Shown here in pieces: positions 22,910-33,162 of a DNA stretch of 64,000 nt. Position numbers and translations under genes: made by a program. The notes below the pieces were generated by a model. That model searched no databases, was not told where the DNA came from, and saw only the letters and a program-made list of their open reading frames with translations. How positions within the stretch are numbered: the first letter of the stretch is position 1; each line of letters opens with the position of its first letter. The DNA lies in contig CM033320.1 of assembly GCA_019359835.1 (NCBI GenBank), positions 5,761,691 through 5,825,690 of the forward strand, given 5' to 3'. The stretch is from Pharus latifolius (taxonomy: Eukaryota > Streptophyta > Magnoliopsida > Poales > Poaceae).

Positions 22910-23559
22910 AAATTTTTGGAAGTTATTTGGATGGTGTTTCAAGTCTCTTTATATGGGTAAAAAACGTTCTCAAATCTTAAAGACCTAAAGCTCACAAAAT
23001 ATCATTTTATCTATTTAAGTTGCATTTCTTCATAGATCTTGGCTCAAAAGAGTACTTCCAACTCAGTAAAGACAATTTATGTCAAAAACCCCATGAAAAT
23101 CAAATTTTAACTCATCTTACAAAAGTTTGCTAGAATCAACTTTGTTGCTTAACATAGACTACATTTCATCATAACTTTCGATTGGAAAATCTTTTATGAA
23201 TGATTTTTTTTTTGAAAAATAGTTGTAATGACCTAAACATCATTCCTGCAAATTTTCATAGCATGTTGAGTTGATTTGAGAAAGTTTTGACCTTTTGATG
23301 AATCAATTCTAAATTCTGGAAATTTAGAATTTTTATGGTTTTTGTTTGATTTGTCTTTTTGTACCTCTAAATTGGTTGGTTATTTCAAAAAAGTTTCTTC
23401 ATGAGACTTCATTCTCTTATGTTGTTCTATTATCAGAATTTTTTTAAAAAATTTTTGGAAGTTATTTGGATTGTGTGTCAAGCCTTTTTATATGGGTAAA
23501 CAACATTCTCACGAACCTTAAAAACTTGAAACTTGCAAAACATCATTTTATCTAAAAAC
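22910..23559. repeat. Direct repeats about 110 bp long, 539 bp apart
   Basis: AAATTTTTGGAAGTTATTTG starts at 22910 and again at 23449. The similarity runs on through TATATGGGTAAA and CATTTTATCTA. It may be the edge of a roughly 540-bp tandem repeat with 1.2 copies. No coding potential. Confidence 0.7.
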
Positions 23560-23850
23560 CATAAGTTCATAACCTAATTTACACACCGAAAAATGCGAGT
23601 ATCGAATATGATAGTTCATACCTTCAAATAATCTTTACGAAACAAATGACTTGAAACATCATGTAAATTCACATATTCAACAACAAACTCTACAACTGAA
23701 TTACAAGATATATATATATATATGGAAACCACGACCACGATTTAGAACGACTAGACATGGACTGTTGACAATGGTAGCCATCTCAGGAATGCCATACTTG
23801 TCCTTCTTTTTCTCCGAGTTTCGACACCATTCGGTCTCATAATTTGGATT

Positions 23851-25389
23851 TGTTGGATCAAGGATGCCGACTAGAGGAGGGGGTGAATAGGAGGCTTTTA
23901 AAACTTTAAAACTTAAAGCAATTAAAGAACAAATAATATAAGCAAAGGGAAAAGAGAACGAACACGATGATTTTTACCGAGGTATCGGAGACTCGCCCAG
24001 TCTCCACTAATCCTCGTTGAAGCACTCAAATCACTTGAGTCTCGCTTCAATATCCACCAAGGATATTATCACTAATGGTTGCTCCTTGTCCACTCCGGAA
24101 AGGCGAGAACCGATGCCTTGTACACACTTGCCGAGCCTCTCCGACAATCTTCGAACGGAGAGATCAACGGCCACTCCTCCGAACCGTCTAGGTGAGGGCG
24201 CTCACCAAGAGTAAAAGGCAGCGAGGTCTTCTCTAGACCTCCAAACACGCACCGAGAAGCTAAGTGGATGCAAATGCAAAAGAACTGAAACTCTCGGTGG
24301 ATCGGAAAGCACTCGACTTGATCAAAAGATCAAGATTTTATATATGAAACTAATGCTCAAGAGTGTGTATGAAATGCTGTTGCTTGTTGTAAAAAACATA
24401 TGCCCAAAGCCCCTATTTATAACCTCAAGAAGCAAATGAACCGTTGGAACTAGGGCTGAAAATCAGCAACCCAAACTGACAGTCAGTTATGCAAACTGAC
24501 AGTCAGTTTAGTGCACAACGGCCGACAAAATTTACGGATAAAAAATAGCTAGCCGTTTGCAGCCAAAACAGGAAAGCTGGAACACGAAACTGACAGTCAG
24601 TTTGTGTACTAGCTCGACCAGAATCAAATAGAAACACAGTAAAACACTCTCTGGTCGAAACCCCAACTGACAGTCAGTATGGACAAACTGACAGTCAGTT
24701 TAGTACAAAAAATTTGAGACCAAAAAACACCCTCTCTGGACAATTGTCAGTTACACTAAACTGACATTCAAACTGACAGTCAGTTATGCAAACTGACAGT
24801 CAGCATGAACAAAAATAGCTATAACTTTAAATCCAAAAATCCAAAAGAGGTGTTTAATAGCTCGTTGGAAAGATAATTTCAAGGGCTACATTTTTGTCAA
24901 CAGAAGCAAAAGCCAGATCTACCTAGATCTTTCTGAAAAAAAAGTAAATACTCTTCTGCTGTCAAAAACTGAACTGAAAAACAGATTTTTCCAAATAAGA
25001 CCAAAAGCAAATCCACATAAAAATGATGCGATGCAATGACCTAACATTCTTGGTTTGTGCTGGAGATAAAAAGAGGACTTTCGCTACCCCTCTTTATAGT
25101 ACGGTTAAAGCTAGAAAGAATTTTTCCTAACCGATCATCTCCACACGCCAAGATCGGTAAAATATAAAAACTTGTAATACCTGAGGTCTTTCGTATCTTC
25201 ACGATTTGCGTCTCGTCTCTTGCTCTTCTGCGTCTTGTACTTCACTTTGAGTTGGGTTCATCTTGATCATCTTGCATTTCTTCCCAAATGATCCTGTATC
25301 AATCAATCTCAAAAGCACGATTAGTCCAGAACACTTTGTTTTCATTAATCATCAAAATTAGGGTTAGGCATGAAGGACTAGATGCAACA
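23851..25389 (-). repeat. LTR of the Copia element (downstream copy in reading direction)
   Basis: 1539 bp, TGTTGGATC...GATGCAACA on +. It contains seven ACTGACAGTCAGT-type palindromes between 24475 and 24804. Relative to the other LTR it lacks one palindrome-spacer unit (about 20 bp, near 24601). Confidence 0.95.
24475..24804. repeat. Palindrome array in the left-hand LTR
   Basis: Copies of ACTGACAGTCAGT begin at 24475, 24495, 24589, 24666, 24687, 24772 and 24792 (the last ends CAGC). Spacing inside pairs is 20-21 bp, about two helical turns. Confidence 0.9.
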
Positions 25390-25403
25390 ATCTCCCCCTT
25401 TTT
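25390..25403 (-). promoter_or_regulatory. Polypurine tract
   Basis: On - this reads AAAAAGGGGGAGAT directly before the LTR start TGTTGCATC, the expected plus-strand primer for reverse transcription. Confidence 0.85.
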
Positions 25404-25875
25404 GATGATTGATGACAACAAGTGTTCAAAAATAAAATAAATGAAATAGCTCCCCCTGAGTATATGCATCTCATCATACAAGATCATAAACTAACACATA
25501 TACATCAGGGCATCTAATACATAAGCAAGTCACAGATGTGCAAATATCCACAAGTCATATCAGAGCATACACATGCACATCAAGACATCATATATTTATC
25601 AATGTATCAGAGCTCAGGAACATCCAAATCATATCAGAGCTAAACACATATCATATATCAGAGCCATAATCACATATCAGAACTACTCAGATAAACTCAT
25701 CATACACAGACATCTCCATAAAACATCTCCATATATATAAGAGAAGACATCTGTTCATACATCAAAAGACATAAACAAACTCCAATATAACTCCAATATC
25801 GAATAATCTATCCAAAATACTTCTCCCCCTTTGGCATCAAGCACAAAAAGGGAGGCAACCAAAACAAATCAGAGC

Positions 25876-27303
25876 CTAATGCTCATCATCTGAAGAAAAT
25901 CCTATGATGTCTGTATCTCCAGAGCCAGCTGGAGATGCAGACGGGTCGACGGCTGGAGATGCCGGAGGAGTCACTACTGCAACGGGAGTTGCAGCAACTG
26001 GAGCAGATGAGCCTGGAGCAGCTGGATGGGAGGCAGAGCTCGGCGAAGACACAGCCTGGCGGGCCCTCTTGCGAGGGACCGAAGAGTCGGATGCAGGCAG
26101 ACGTCGCAGTATCTCCTCCTGCTGAGCAGCCAAACGAAGCAACATCTGGTGATGCTCTGCCTGGGTGCTAAGGATCTGCTGCTGGGTCTGGAGAACCTGC
26201 TGAAGCAGAGAAGGTGACGCCGCAGAAGATCCGGCGCCAGGGTCTGAAGCAGGTGCTGGGGCAGACTCCTGAACTGGAGCCTCATCCTCTGAGTCCCCCG
26301 CAGCATCATCATCAGATGCGGGAGAACCAGGGCCAGCAGCTGCAGCAGGGCGAGCACCGAGCCGGCGATCAGCCTGGCCCGGAGGATAGAAGAGAAGAGG
26401 ATGATGGGGCCTGGGCAGCTCAGTATCCACGGCCCTGATATGAAGAAGCACCGCCATGATATACGGAGCGTATATCAGCTGACGGCGCGGGGAAAGAAGG
26501 ACGTGCTGAATCTCACTGATGATGAGATCAGCAACGTCGAAGGGCTCCTCCTGAAAGATGGAGATCAAAACGTGGAGCCCTAGATAAGTGACCCTGACTC
26601 TGTCTCCGCTCATGGGGACCAGTGTGAGACGGAGGATCCGCAGAGCCAGGTCAACATCGCGGCGCAGGCCAGCGATGTGACGGAGCTGGAAGGGGCCGGA
26701 ATAGAGCATGGCCACCTCCCGACGCTCGAGGTCAGGGAGAGTATGGAGCTGGTGGCCAGAAGGAGGGCGCACCAGACCAAGCGCTGACTCCAGCTGATCC
26801 TTCGTGACGGTGTGAACCTGGAGGCTCGTCATGAAGGTAATGAAGTCGCGCTGAGGGGATACAAAGACGGTAGAATAAAATTGACGTATGGGCCCCTCAG
26901 CCCAATGCAAGGAGGAATCAGCGACTAGGTCACGAATCCCTACAGTGCCGAAAAGATCTGCGAGGGTAGCAATGCCTGTGCGAGAGGCGATCGTACCCCA
27001 CGACAGAGAGCGATGGGCAAAGATGGGAGCGCGGCTATAGACGCTGGTAAACAGGTCTAAATGAAGGTTTGTGTAGCAGGTGAGCACCGCGCACCCGTCG
27101 CGACCAGTGGGTCGCGGCGACAGGTACGGGTTCACAGAGCGGAGCGTGCGAAGGCGGCTCGCGTGCCAACGTGAATAATCCACGGGCACGCGCTCAGGTG
27201 GAGGCGAGGGCCGGTTCTCGGACGTCTGACCCGATGAACGCTGGCTGTTTGCCGCATTCTTCCGTCGGGCCCCACGGCGAGAGGGACCGGCCTGATCAGA
27301 CAT
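25876..27303 (-). CDS. Env-like third ORF of the Copia element, 475 aa
   Basis: An uninterrupted ORF between pol and the downstream LTR, where SIRE/Maximus elements carry their envelope-like gene. N-terminus basic and Ser/Pro-rich (RRGARRK at 9-15). A globular middle (about 45-305) resembles the domain annotated in plants as putative plant transposon protein. Then an Ala/Pro/acidic linker (315-362), a Gln/Leu-rich coiled coil (366-402, LLQQVLQTQQQILSTQAEHH onward), a basic RKRAR (411-415), and a Pro/Ala/Ser tail ending GFSSDDEH. I see no signal peptide and no convincing transmembrane segment, so an envelope function is not supported by the sequence. G+C and Pro/Ala content are much higher than in gag-pol. 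It is intact although gag and pol are damaged. Confidence 0.85.
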   Translation of the reverse strand: MSDQAGPSRRGARRKNAANSQRSSGQTSENRPSPPPERVPVDYSRWHASRLRTLRSVNPYLSPRPTGRDGCAVLTCYTNLHLDLFTSVYSRAPIFAHRSLSWGTIASRTGIATLADLFGTVGIRDLVADSSLHWAEGPIRQFYSTVFVSPQRDFITFMTSLQVHTVTKDQLESALGLVRPPSGHQLHTLPDLERREVAMLYSGPFQLRHIAGLRRDVDLALRILRLTLVPMSGDRVRVTYLGLHVLISIFQEEPFDVADLIISEIQHVLLSPRRQLIYAPYIMAVLLHIRAVDTELPRPHHPLLFYPPGQADRRLGARPAAAAGPGSPASDDDAAGDSEDEAPVQESAPAPASDPGAGSSAASPSLLQQVLQTQQQILSTQAEHHQMLLRLAAQQEEILRRLPASDSSVPRKRARQAVSSPSSASHPAAPGSSAPVAATPVAVVTPPASPAVDPSASPAGSGDTDIIGFSSDDEH

Positions 27304-27740
27304 GGGCTACGAAACGACGGAAAAACAAAGAAGGAAGAAGACACAGAGACCTGAACTGATCGGCCGAAACTGAGCATAAGAAGTCGAGGTCGACTGCTCG
27401 AAGAAGATCACGGCCCGAGGAGAGGAGTGAAGCTCAGTTCCGAGAAAATCAACGGCGATGAGCACCACCACGGTGAGCCGAGACACGGCACAAGACAGAG
27501 GAGTGGGAGCCGTGAACAGAGAGGCAAGAAGCCGACGAGGTCGAGAACGGTCGAGGACGGTGGCACCGGCGGTGAGGAGCTCACCGGCGACGAGGGGCGG
27601 CACAAGGGGGCTGCGGCGAGATACGGCGAGGTGGTGGAGCAACCGGCGGAGGCACGGGGGCGCAAGAGGAAGCAACGGCGGCGAGAGAAGGTGAGAAGAC
27701 AAGAAAACAGAACGGGGTTTTTAGGGTTCTCGATCCCGCA

Positions 27741-28062
27741 ACTGACAGTCAGTTTGATAAACTGACAGTCAGTTCCAAACTCAGAAACATGGAACTGACA
27801 GTCAGTATACCATACTGACAGTCAGTTCACAGAACTGCGTTTTGAAACTGACAGTCAGTGTATGAAACTGACAGTCAGTAGGGGACTTGAACACGACCAG
27901 GAGCTACGACCAAAATCAAATGCACGTAACTGACTATCAGTTTATGAAACTGACTGTCAGTTATGACACTGACTGTCAGTTATGACACTGATTTCGACCA
28001 GAAACTAAGACCAGGCTCCTAACCACTGAACTGACTGTCAGTTATTGAAACTGACTGTCAGT
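27741..28062. repeat. Palindrome array between pol and the env-like ORF
   Basis: Eleven 13-bp copies. ACTGACAGTCAGT starts at 27741, 27761, 27794, 27814, 27847 and 27867. Then the complementary form ACTGACTGTCAGT starts at 27929 (variant TATC), 27949, 27968, 28030 and 28050. The cluster therefore switches orientation midway. Flanking words such as CGACCA...AATCAAAT also occur in the LTR, which suggests the spacer derives from LTR sequence. Confidence 0.9.
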
Positions 28063-28146
28063 TTGGTCAAATTCGACCAGAAGCTATCTAAGACAAGAGA
28101 GGGAATAAAATAATAATATTTTATACAAACAAACACTTTTAGCACA

Positions 28147-29358
28147 TCAACTAGCATTTGATATATCAATTATGTTCAGTTCACCCCTTAAAAAGCAAAA
28201 TCTTGTTTCATCTAGGGGTTTAGTGAAAATATCTGCTAGTTGCATATCAGTTCTAACATAATTCACATCAATATCTCCTTTTGCCACATGATCTCTAATA
28301 AAATGGTGCCTTATTTCAATATGCTTAGTTCTAGAATGTTGAACAGGATTATTAGCAATTTTAATGGCACTTTCATTATCACACAATAGTGGCACTTTAT
28401 CAAATATAATTCCATAATCCAAAAATGTCTGCTTCATCCATAATAATTGAGCACAACAACTACCAGCAGACACATATTCAGCTTCAGCTGTGGAGAGAGC
28501 TACTGAATTTTGCTTCCTAGATGACCATGATACTAATGATCTCCCCAACAGCTGACAGCTACCAGATGTGCTCTTTCGATCAATCTTACACCCAGCATAA
28601 TCAGAATCCGAATACCAAATTAATTCAAAATTTGCATCTTTAGGGTACCAAAGGCCTAAACTGGGATAGCATTTTAAGTACCTAAGGATTCTTTTAAGAG
28701 CAATTAAATGACATTCCTTAGGATCTGATTGAAATCTAGCACATAGGCATACACTAAACATGATATCAGGCCTAGATGCAGTAAGATATAAAAGACTACC
28801 AATCATAGACCTATACAGTTTAGAATCAACCGATTTTCTGCTTTTGTCCATGTCCAGATGTCCATTGGTCGCCATGGGAGTTTTGATTGCCTTAGCGTCT
28901 TCCATCCCAAAGCGCTTGAGCAGGTCCTTCACGTACTTTGTTTGACTCACGAACGTGCCGTTCTTGAGTTGCTTGATTTGAAGTCCGAGGAAGAAACTCA
29001 GCTCACCAATCATGGACATCTCGAACTCCCTAGACATCATCTCTCCAAACTCATGACAGAAATGTTCATTAGTAGATCCAAAGATAATATCATCAACATA
29101 AATCTGACAAATGAACAAGTCTTTTTCAATTTTCTTTGTAAAGAGAGTTGTATCAACCTTCCCAATTTTAAAACCTTTTGATAATAGAAAGTCTCTAAGA
29201 CGCTCATACCAAGCTCGAGGAGCTTGTTTGAGACCGTAGAGAGCTTTCGACAATTTAAATACATGGTTTGGAAATTTAGAATCTTCAAAACCGGGAGGTT
29301 GTTCAACAAACACAAGTTCAGAAATTTCACCATTCAAGAATGCACTCTTTACATCCAT
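28147..29358 (-). pseudogene. Copia pol, C-terminal part: reverse transcriptase and RNase H
   Basis: 403 codons from MDVKSAFLNGEI to the natural stop. RT landmarks are LYGLKQAPRAWYERL (41-55) and the catalytic YVDD at 87-90 (ICQIYVDDIIFGST). RNase H follows with WYSDSDYAGCKIDRKSTSG, STAEAEYVSA and KHIEIRHHFIRDHV, then ADIFTKPLD at the end. It is in the same frame as the upstream pol ORF and separated from it by a single TAA (29359-29361), so it would be reached only by readthrough. Confidence 0.93.
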
Positions 29359-31299
29359 TTAAAAAAGTTTGATATTAAAATATGATGCATAGGCAAGAAG
29401 AATGCGAATAGCTTCAAGTCTTGCTACCGGTGCAAAAGTTTCACCAAAGTCTAAACCTTCGACTTGAGTGAAACCTTGAGCAACAAGACGAGCTTTGTTC
29501 CTGATTACAACACCATTTTCATCTTGCTTATTTCTAAAAACCCATTTTGTTCCAATAACATTATGATCCTTGGGTCTTTCTACTAAAGTCCAAACTTCAT
29601 TTCTAGCAAAGTTATTAAGTTCTTCATGCATGGCATTAACCCAATCAGGATCATTTAAAGCTTCATTAACATGTTTGGGTTCTAAAGAAGACACAAATGA
29701 ATGATGTTCACAAAATGCAGCAATACGAGATCGAGTTTGAACACCCTTACTGACGTCACCCAATATTTGGTCTAGAGGGTGATCCTTGGTGATCGTTTGA
29801 TGCTGTCTTGGTGCTTCGTCTTGTACAGCTTCATCTTGATCTTGTTCTGGAGGATGAGATGATGATACATTTTGATCAACATTTTCAATGTTGACATCAT
29901 CTTCTTGATCTTCATCTCTTGGCTTGATGTCTCCAATGGTTATGTTCTTCATGGCTTCTTGAAGATCATTACCTGAAACTTCACGAGATACTTGCTCCTT
30001 TTGTGAGCCGTTAGTTTCATCAAATTCGACATCACCAGATTCTTCAATACAACTTGTATTTTTATTAAACACACGATAAGCTTTACTAGTGGTGGAGTAT
30101 CCGACTAGAAAGCCTTCATCTACTCTTCTTTGAAATTTACCACCAAAATTTCTTTTCTTAAGAATATAACATTTGCAACCAAAGACTCGGAAATAAGAAA
30201 TATTTGGCTTGCGCCCAACAAGAAGTTCATAAGGAGTCAAATTCAGAAGAGGATGCAAATAAAGCCGATTTATAGAATAGCAAGCTGTATGCACGGCTTC
30301 AGCCCAGAAGCGAGTAGGAGTATCATACTCACTTAGCATAGTCCTTGCCATTTCTATAAGTGTTCGATTTTTCCTTTCAACGACTCCATTTTGCTGTGGA
30401 GTGTAGGATGTGGAAAATTCGTGTTTGATTCCAAGAGAGTCACAAAAATCAAATAGAGTTGAATTAACGAACTCTCCACCATGATCACTACGGATTTTCT
30501 TGATGGATAATTCGAATTCAGTAGAAACACGTTTTGCAAAACTTTTGAAAACATCGGGAGTTTCAGATTTTTGAGAAATAAAGAAAACCCAAGTATAGCG
30601 AGTGAAATCGTCAACAATCACAAAACCATAATTGCTACCCCCGATACTTTGGAACTCAGAAGGTCCAAATAAATCCATATGAAGGAGTTCCAAAGGTTTG
30701 CAAGTCGAAAGAATGCGCTTAGTTTGATGTGAAGTAGCTACTTGCTTGCCCGCTTGACAAGCGCTACAAGGTTTGTCCTTTTCAAAATTCACATCCTTTA
30801 AGCCAACAACCAAATCATGTTTTAAAAGTTTTCTCAATTGATGCATTCCAACATGTGCAAGTCGTCTATGCCATAGCCAACCTTTTGAGGTTTGAGAGAC
30901 AAGACATGTTGAAAGAGATGCATCTTTTGAATGAAAATCAACCAAATAAAGATTTCCAAAACGAAAGCCTTTAAAGATCAAAGTTTTATCTTTTAAACTT
31001 TCAACCAAAACTTCTTTTGGAAAAAATGTGCAACTAAAACCAAAATCGCAAATTTGTGAAACGGAAAGCAAATTGAAATTCAGAGATTCGACCAATAAAA
31101 CATTTGAAATAGATAGATCATTTGAGATTGCGATTTTACCCAAGCCTACAACATTTCCTTGACGATTGTCGCCAAAGGTAATCTTTTGGTTCTCGCTTGA
31201 GTTGTCTTCTATTGAGGTGAACAACTTCTTGTTACCGGTCATGTGTTCGGAGCATCCGCTATCTAGCACCCAATGCCTCCCACCGGTCTTGTAGTTCAC
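29359..31299 (-). pseudogene. Copia pol, N-terminal part: protease, integrase, start of RT
   Basis: Contains protease DSGC (13-16), the gag-pre-integrase HHCC finger (H144, H149, C178, C181), integrase D209, D272 and E308 (35 residues between the last two, the DD35E pattern), and the start of RT (WVFRNKQDENG, ARLVAQGFTQVEGLDFGETF). Ends at TAA 29359-29361 just before MDVKSAFLNG, where the family normally has Gln; a C-to-T change would explain it. The first in-frame codon here, GTG at 31297-31299, directly follows a TAG and is not in the gag frame, so how pol is joined to gag is unclear. Confidence 0.92.
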
Positions 31300-31313
31300 C
31301 TACATGAAAAGAA

Positions 31314-33026
31314 TTAAGTTCTTTTAGGTACCCAAACCTTTTTGGATCCTTCAATGTTAGCAATCAAAGCTTTGGGCACCCAAATAGATTTCTTCTTTTT
31401 GTTTAACATGGGTGCACCAACATACTTTGCTATAGCATAACCTTTTCTCGACTTTTGAAGCATGTAGCAAGTATCAAAATAATTAGGAGTCATTAAGGGA
31501 CATGCTTCATGTGAATGACCGATTTCATGGCATTTATGACAAAATGAGTTACATGCTTTAACAAATATAGTTCTAGAATTTTGTTTCCTTCCTTTCTTTT
31601 GAAAATATCCTAATCCTTCTTTTCTAAAAGAACATCTTTGTTTATTAAGGATTAGATCAAGAGATATTTTACCTTTATAACAATTTTCTAAGTCTTTTCC
31701 AAGTTGTTTAACTTGTGCCTTAAGTTCATTATTTTCATTTAGAATGTTATCATTTGAAGCACATGAAATGTGATGACTACTAGAGGGAGATTCATTTAAG
31801 TTACATGAAGTTGAAGCATCAATCTTAGATGAAGTATTTGTAACATCTTTTATAAGCATGTTTTCATATGAATCTTTAAGTTCCGAGTATTGAGCGCGTA
31901 GAGAAGAATGCTCTTCCTTAAGCGCCTTATACTTCATCTTAGTTTTTCCAAAAGCTTCATTTAGTTCAGTTATCATTTCAACTAAGTCATCATATGATGG
32001 ATCATTGGAGTGTACCTTTTCATTGCCTTTGGCCATAAGGCACATGGATGAATTAGTTGAAGTGTTGTTGCCGAGAGCTAGTCCAGCCATCTTCTTGGAG
32101 CAACTTCGTTCGTTGTCGGAGTCAGAGTCAGAGCTCTCTCCGCCGGACATCCATTCTCCGAAACAGGCTTCTTTGATTTCTTCATTCTTCTTCTTGAAGA
32201 ACTTCTTCTTCTTGTTCCACGCCTTGTTCTTGTTTGGACATCTTGATGCTATGTGTCCCTTCTCATGACATCCATAACAAATGATGTCCTTGAAGTTGTT
32301 TTGCTTTTGCCCCTTTGGTCGTGTGTCAATGTTGACACCTTTCTTATGTAACCTGCGAAGAAGTTTTTGAGTGTTCTTTACCATAAGTGCGAGGTCTTCA
32401 TCGGAGGAGCCTTCGCTTGAATCGTTCCTTGCATTAGCTTTGAAGGCCAAAGCTTTCTTCTTCGTCTCCGTGGGTTCGGCTGCTTCCTTCTTTTCCTTCT
32501 TGTGCATCTCATGGGTGATGAGGTTCCCATAGAGATCGGTTGGTGTTGTGGTTGATAGGTCGGAGTTTGTGAGAACCGTGACCAAGGTGTCGAAGCTTTC
32601 CGGCAAGGCCCTAAGCATCTTTCTCACAAGCTCAAGGTTAGTAAAAACAACACCAAGACCCTTGAGTTCATTCACAATGTTGTTTAACCGTGTAAACATG
32701 GAATCCACGGACTCGGTTGATGACATGGTGAATGTCTCATATTTTTGCCTCACCATTAGCAATTTTACCTCTTTAACCTTTGTAGTGCCCTCGTAAATTT
32801 TTTCGAGGGTAGTCCAAACCTTATGAGCAGTCGTGAGATTGCTCACATGGTTGAACTCGTTTAAGGATAAACCGGCAAAGAGAGCATTTTTTGCACGGGC
32901 ATTTAAATGCAACTTTCTCCTATCGTCTTCGGATTGACTTGCCGGATCAACCGGAGGAGTAAAGCCGAGTTTAACAATATCCCATACGTCAAGCCCCATG
33001 ACTTCTAGGAATACCGACATGCGCAC
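31314..33026 (-). CDS. Copia gag polyprotein, 570 aa from first ATG
   Basis: Capsid-like UBN2/gag domain (about 1-180: MSVFLEVMGLDVWDIVKLGF, VWTTLEKIYEG, VRQKYETFTM), a CCHC zinc knuckle (C250, C253, H258, C263), predicted coiled coils (about 345-390 and 428-452), and a second CCHC finger (C496, C499, H504, C509). Homology extends upstream of the first ATG: RAPIFDGTNYPYWKVR is in frame, back to a TAG before RERISSSGDF. The codon at 33107-33105 is ATA where an initiator would be expected, so the start codon seems lost by one transition. The protein would begin internally or not be made. Confidence 0.9.
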   Translation of the reverse strand: MRMSVFLEVMGLDVWDIVKLGFTPPVDPASQSEDDRRKLHLNARAKNALFAGLSLNEFNHVSNLTTAHKVWTTLEKIYEGTTKVKEVKLLMVRQKYETFTMSSTESVDSMFTRLNNIVNELKGLGVVFTNLELVRKMLRALPESFDTLVTVLTNSDLSTTTPTDLYGNLITHEMHKKEKKEAAEPTETKKKALAFKANARNDSSEGSSDEDLALMVKNTQKLLRRLHKKGVNIDTRPKGQKQNNFKDIICYGCHEKGHIASRCPNKNKAWNKKKKFFKKKNEEIKEACFGEWMSGGESSDSDSDNERSCSKKMAGLALGNNTSTNSSMCLMAKGNEKVHSNDPSYDDLVEMITELNEAFGKTKMKYKALKEEHSSLRAQYSELKDSYENMLIKDVTNTSSKIDASTSCNLNESPSSSHHISCASNDNILNENNELKAQVKQLGKDLENCYKGKISLDLILNKQRCSFRKEGLGYFQKKGRKQNSRTIFVKACNSFCHKCHEIGHSHEACPLMTPNYFDTCYMLQKSRKGYAIAKYVGAPMLNKKKKSIWVPKALIANIEGSKKVWVPKRT

Positions 33027-33144
33027 TTTCCAATACGGATAATTTGTTCCATCAAAGATGGGCGCACGACCGGTATGTCCAAGAAGAAAATCCCCGCTTG
33101 ACGATATCCTCTCTCTAGGCGGTAAAGCCTAATGAATCGAGAGA

Positions 33145-33160
33145 CCAAGCTCTGATACCA
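33145..33160 (-). promoter_or_regulatory. Primer-binding site, initiator Met tRNA
   Basis: On - this reads TGGTATCAGAGCTTGG, complementary to the 3' end of plant initiator tRNA-Met, two bases inside the LTR. It fixes the reading direction of the element. Confidence 0.95.
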
Positions 33161-33162
33161 CG

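Noticed and set aside
27307..27765. Overlapping frames on both strands upstream of the env-like ORF
   Set aside because: GC-rich leader sequence in the Copia spacer; no domain and no continuity with pol or the env-like ORF.
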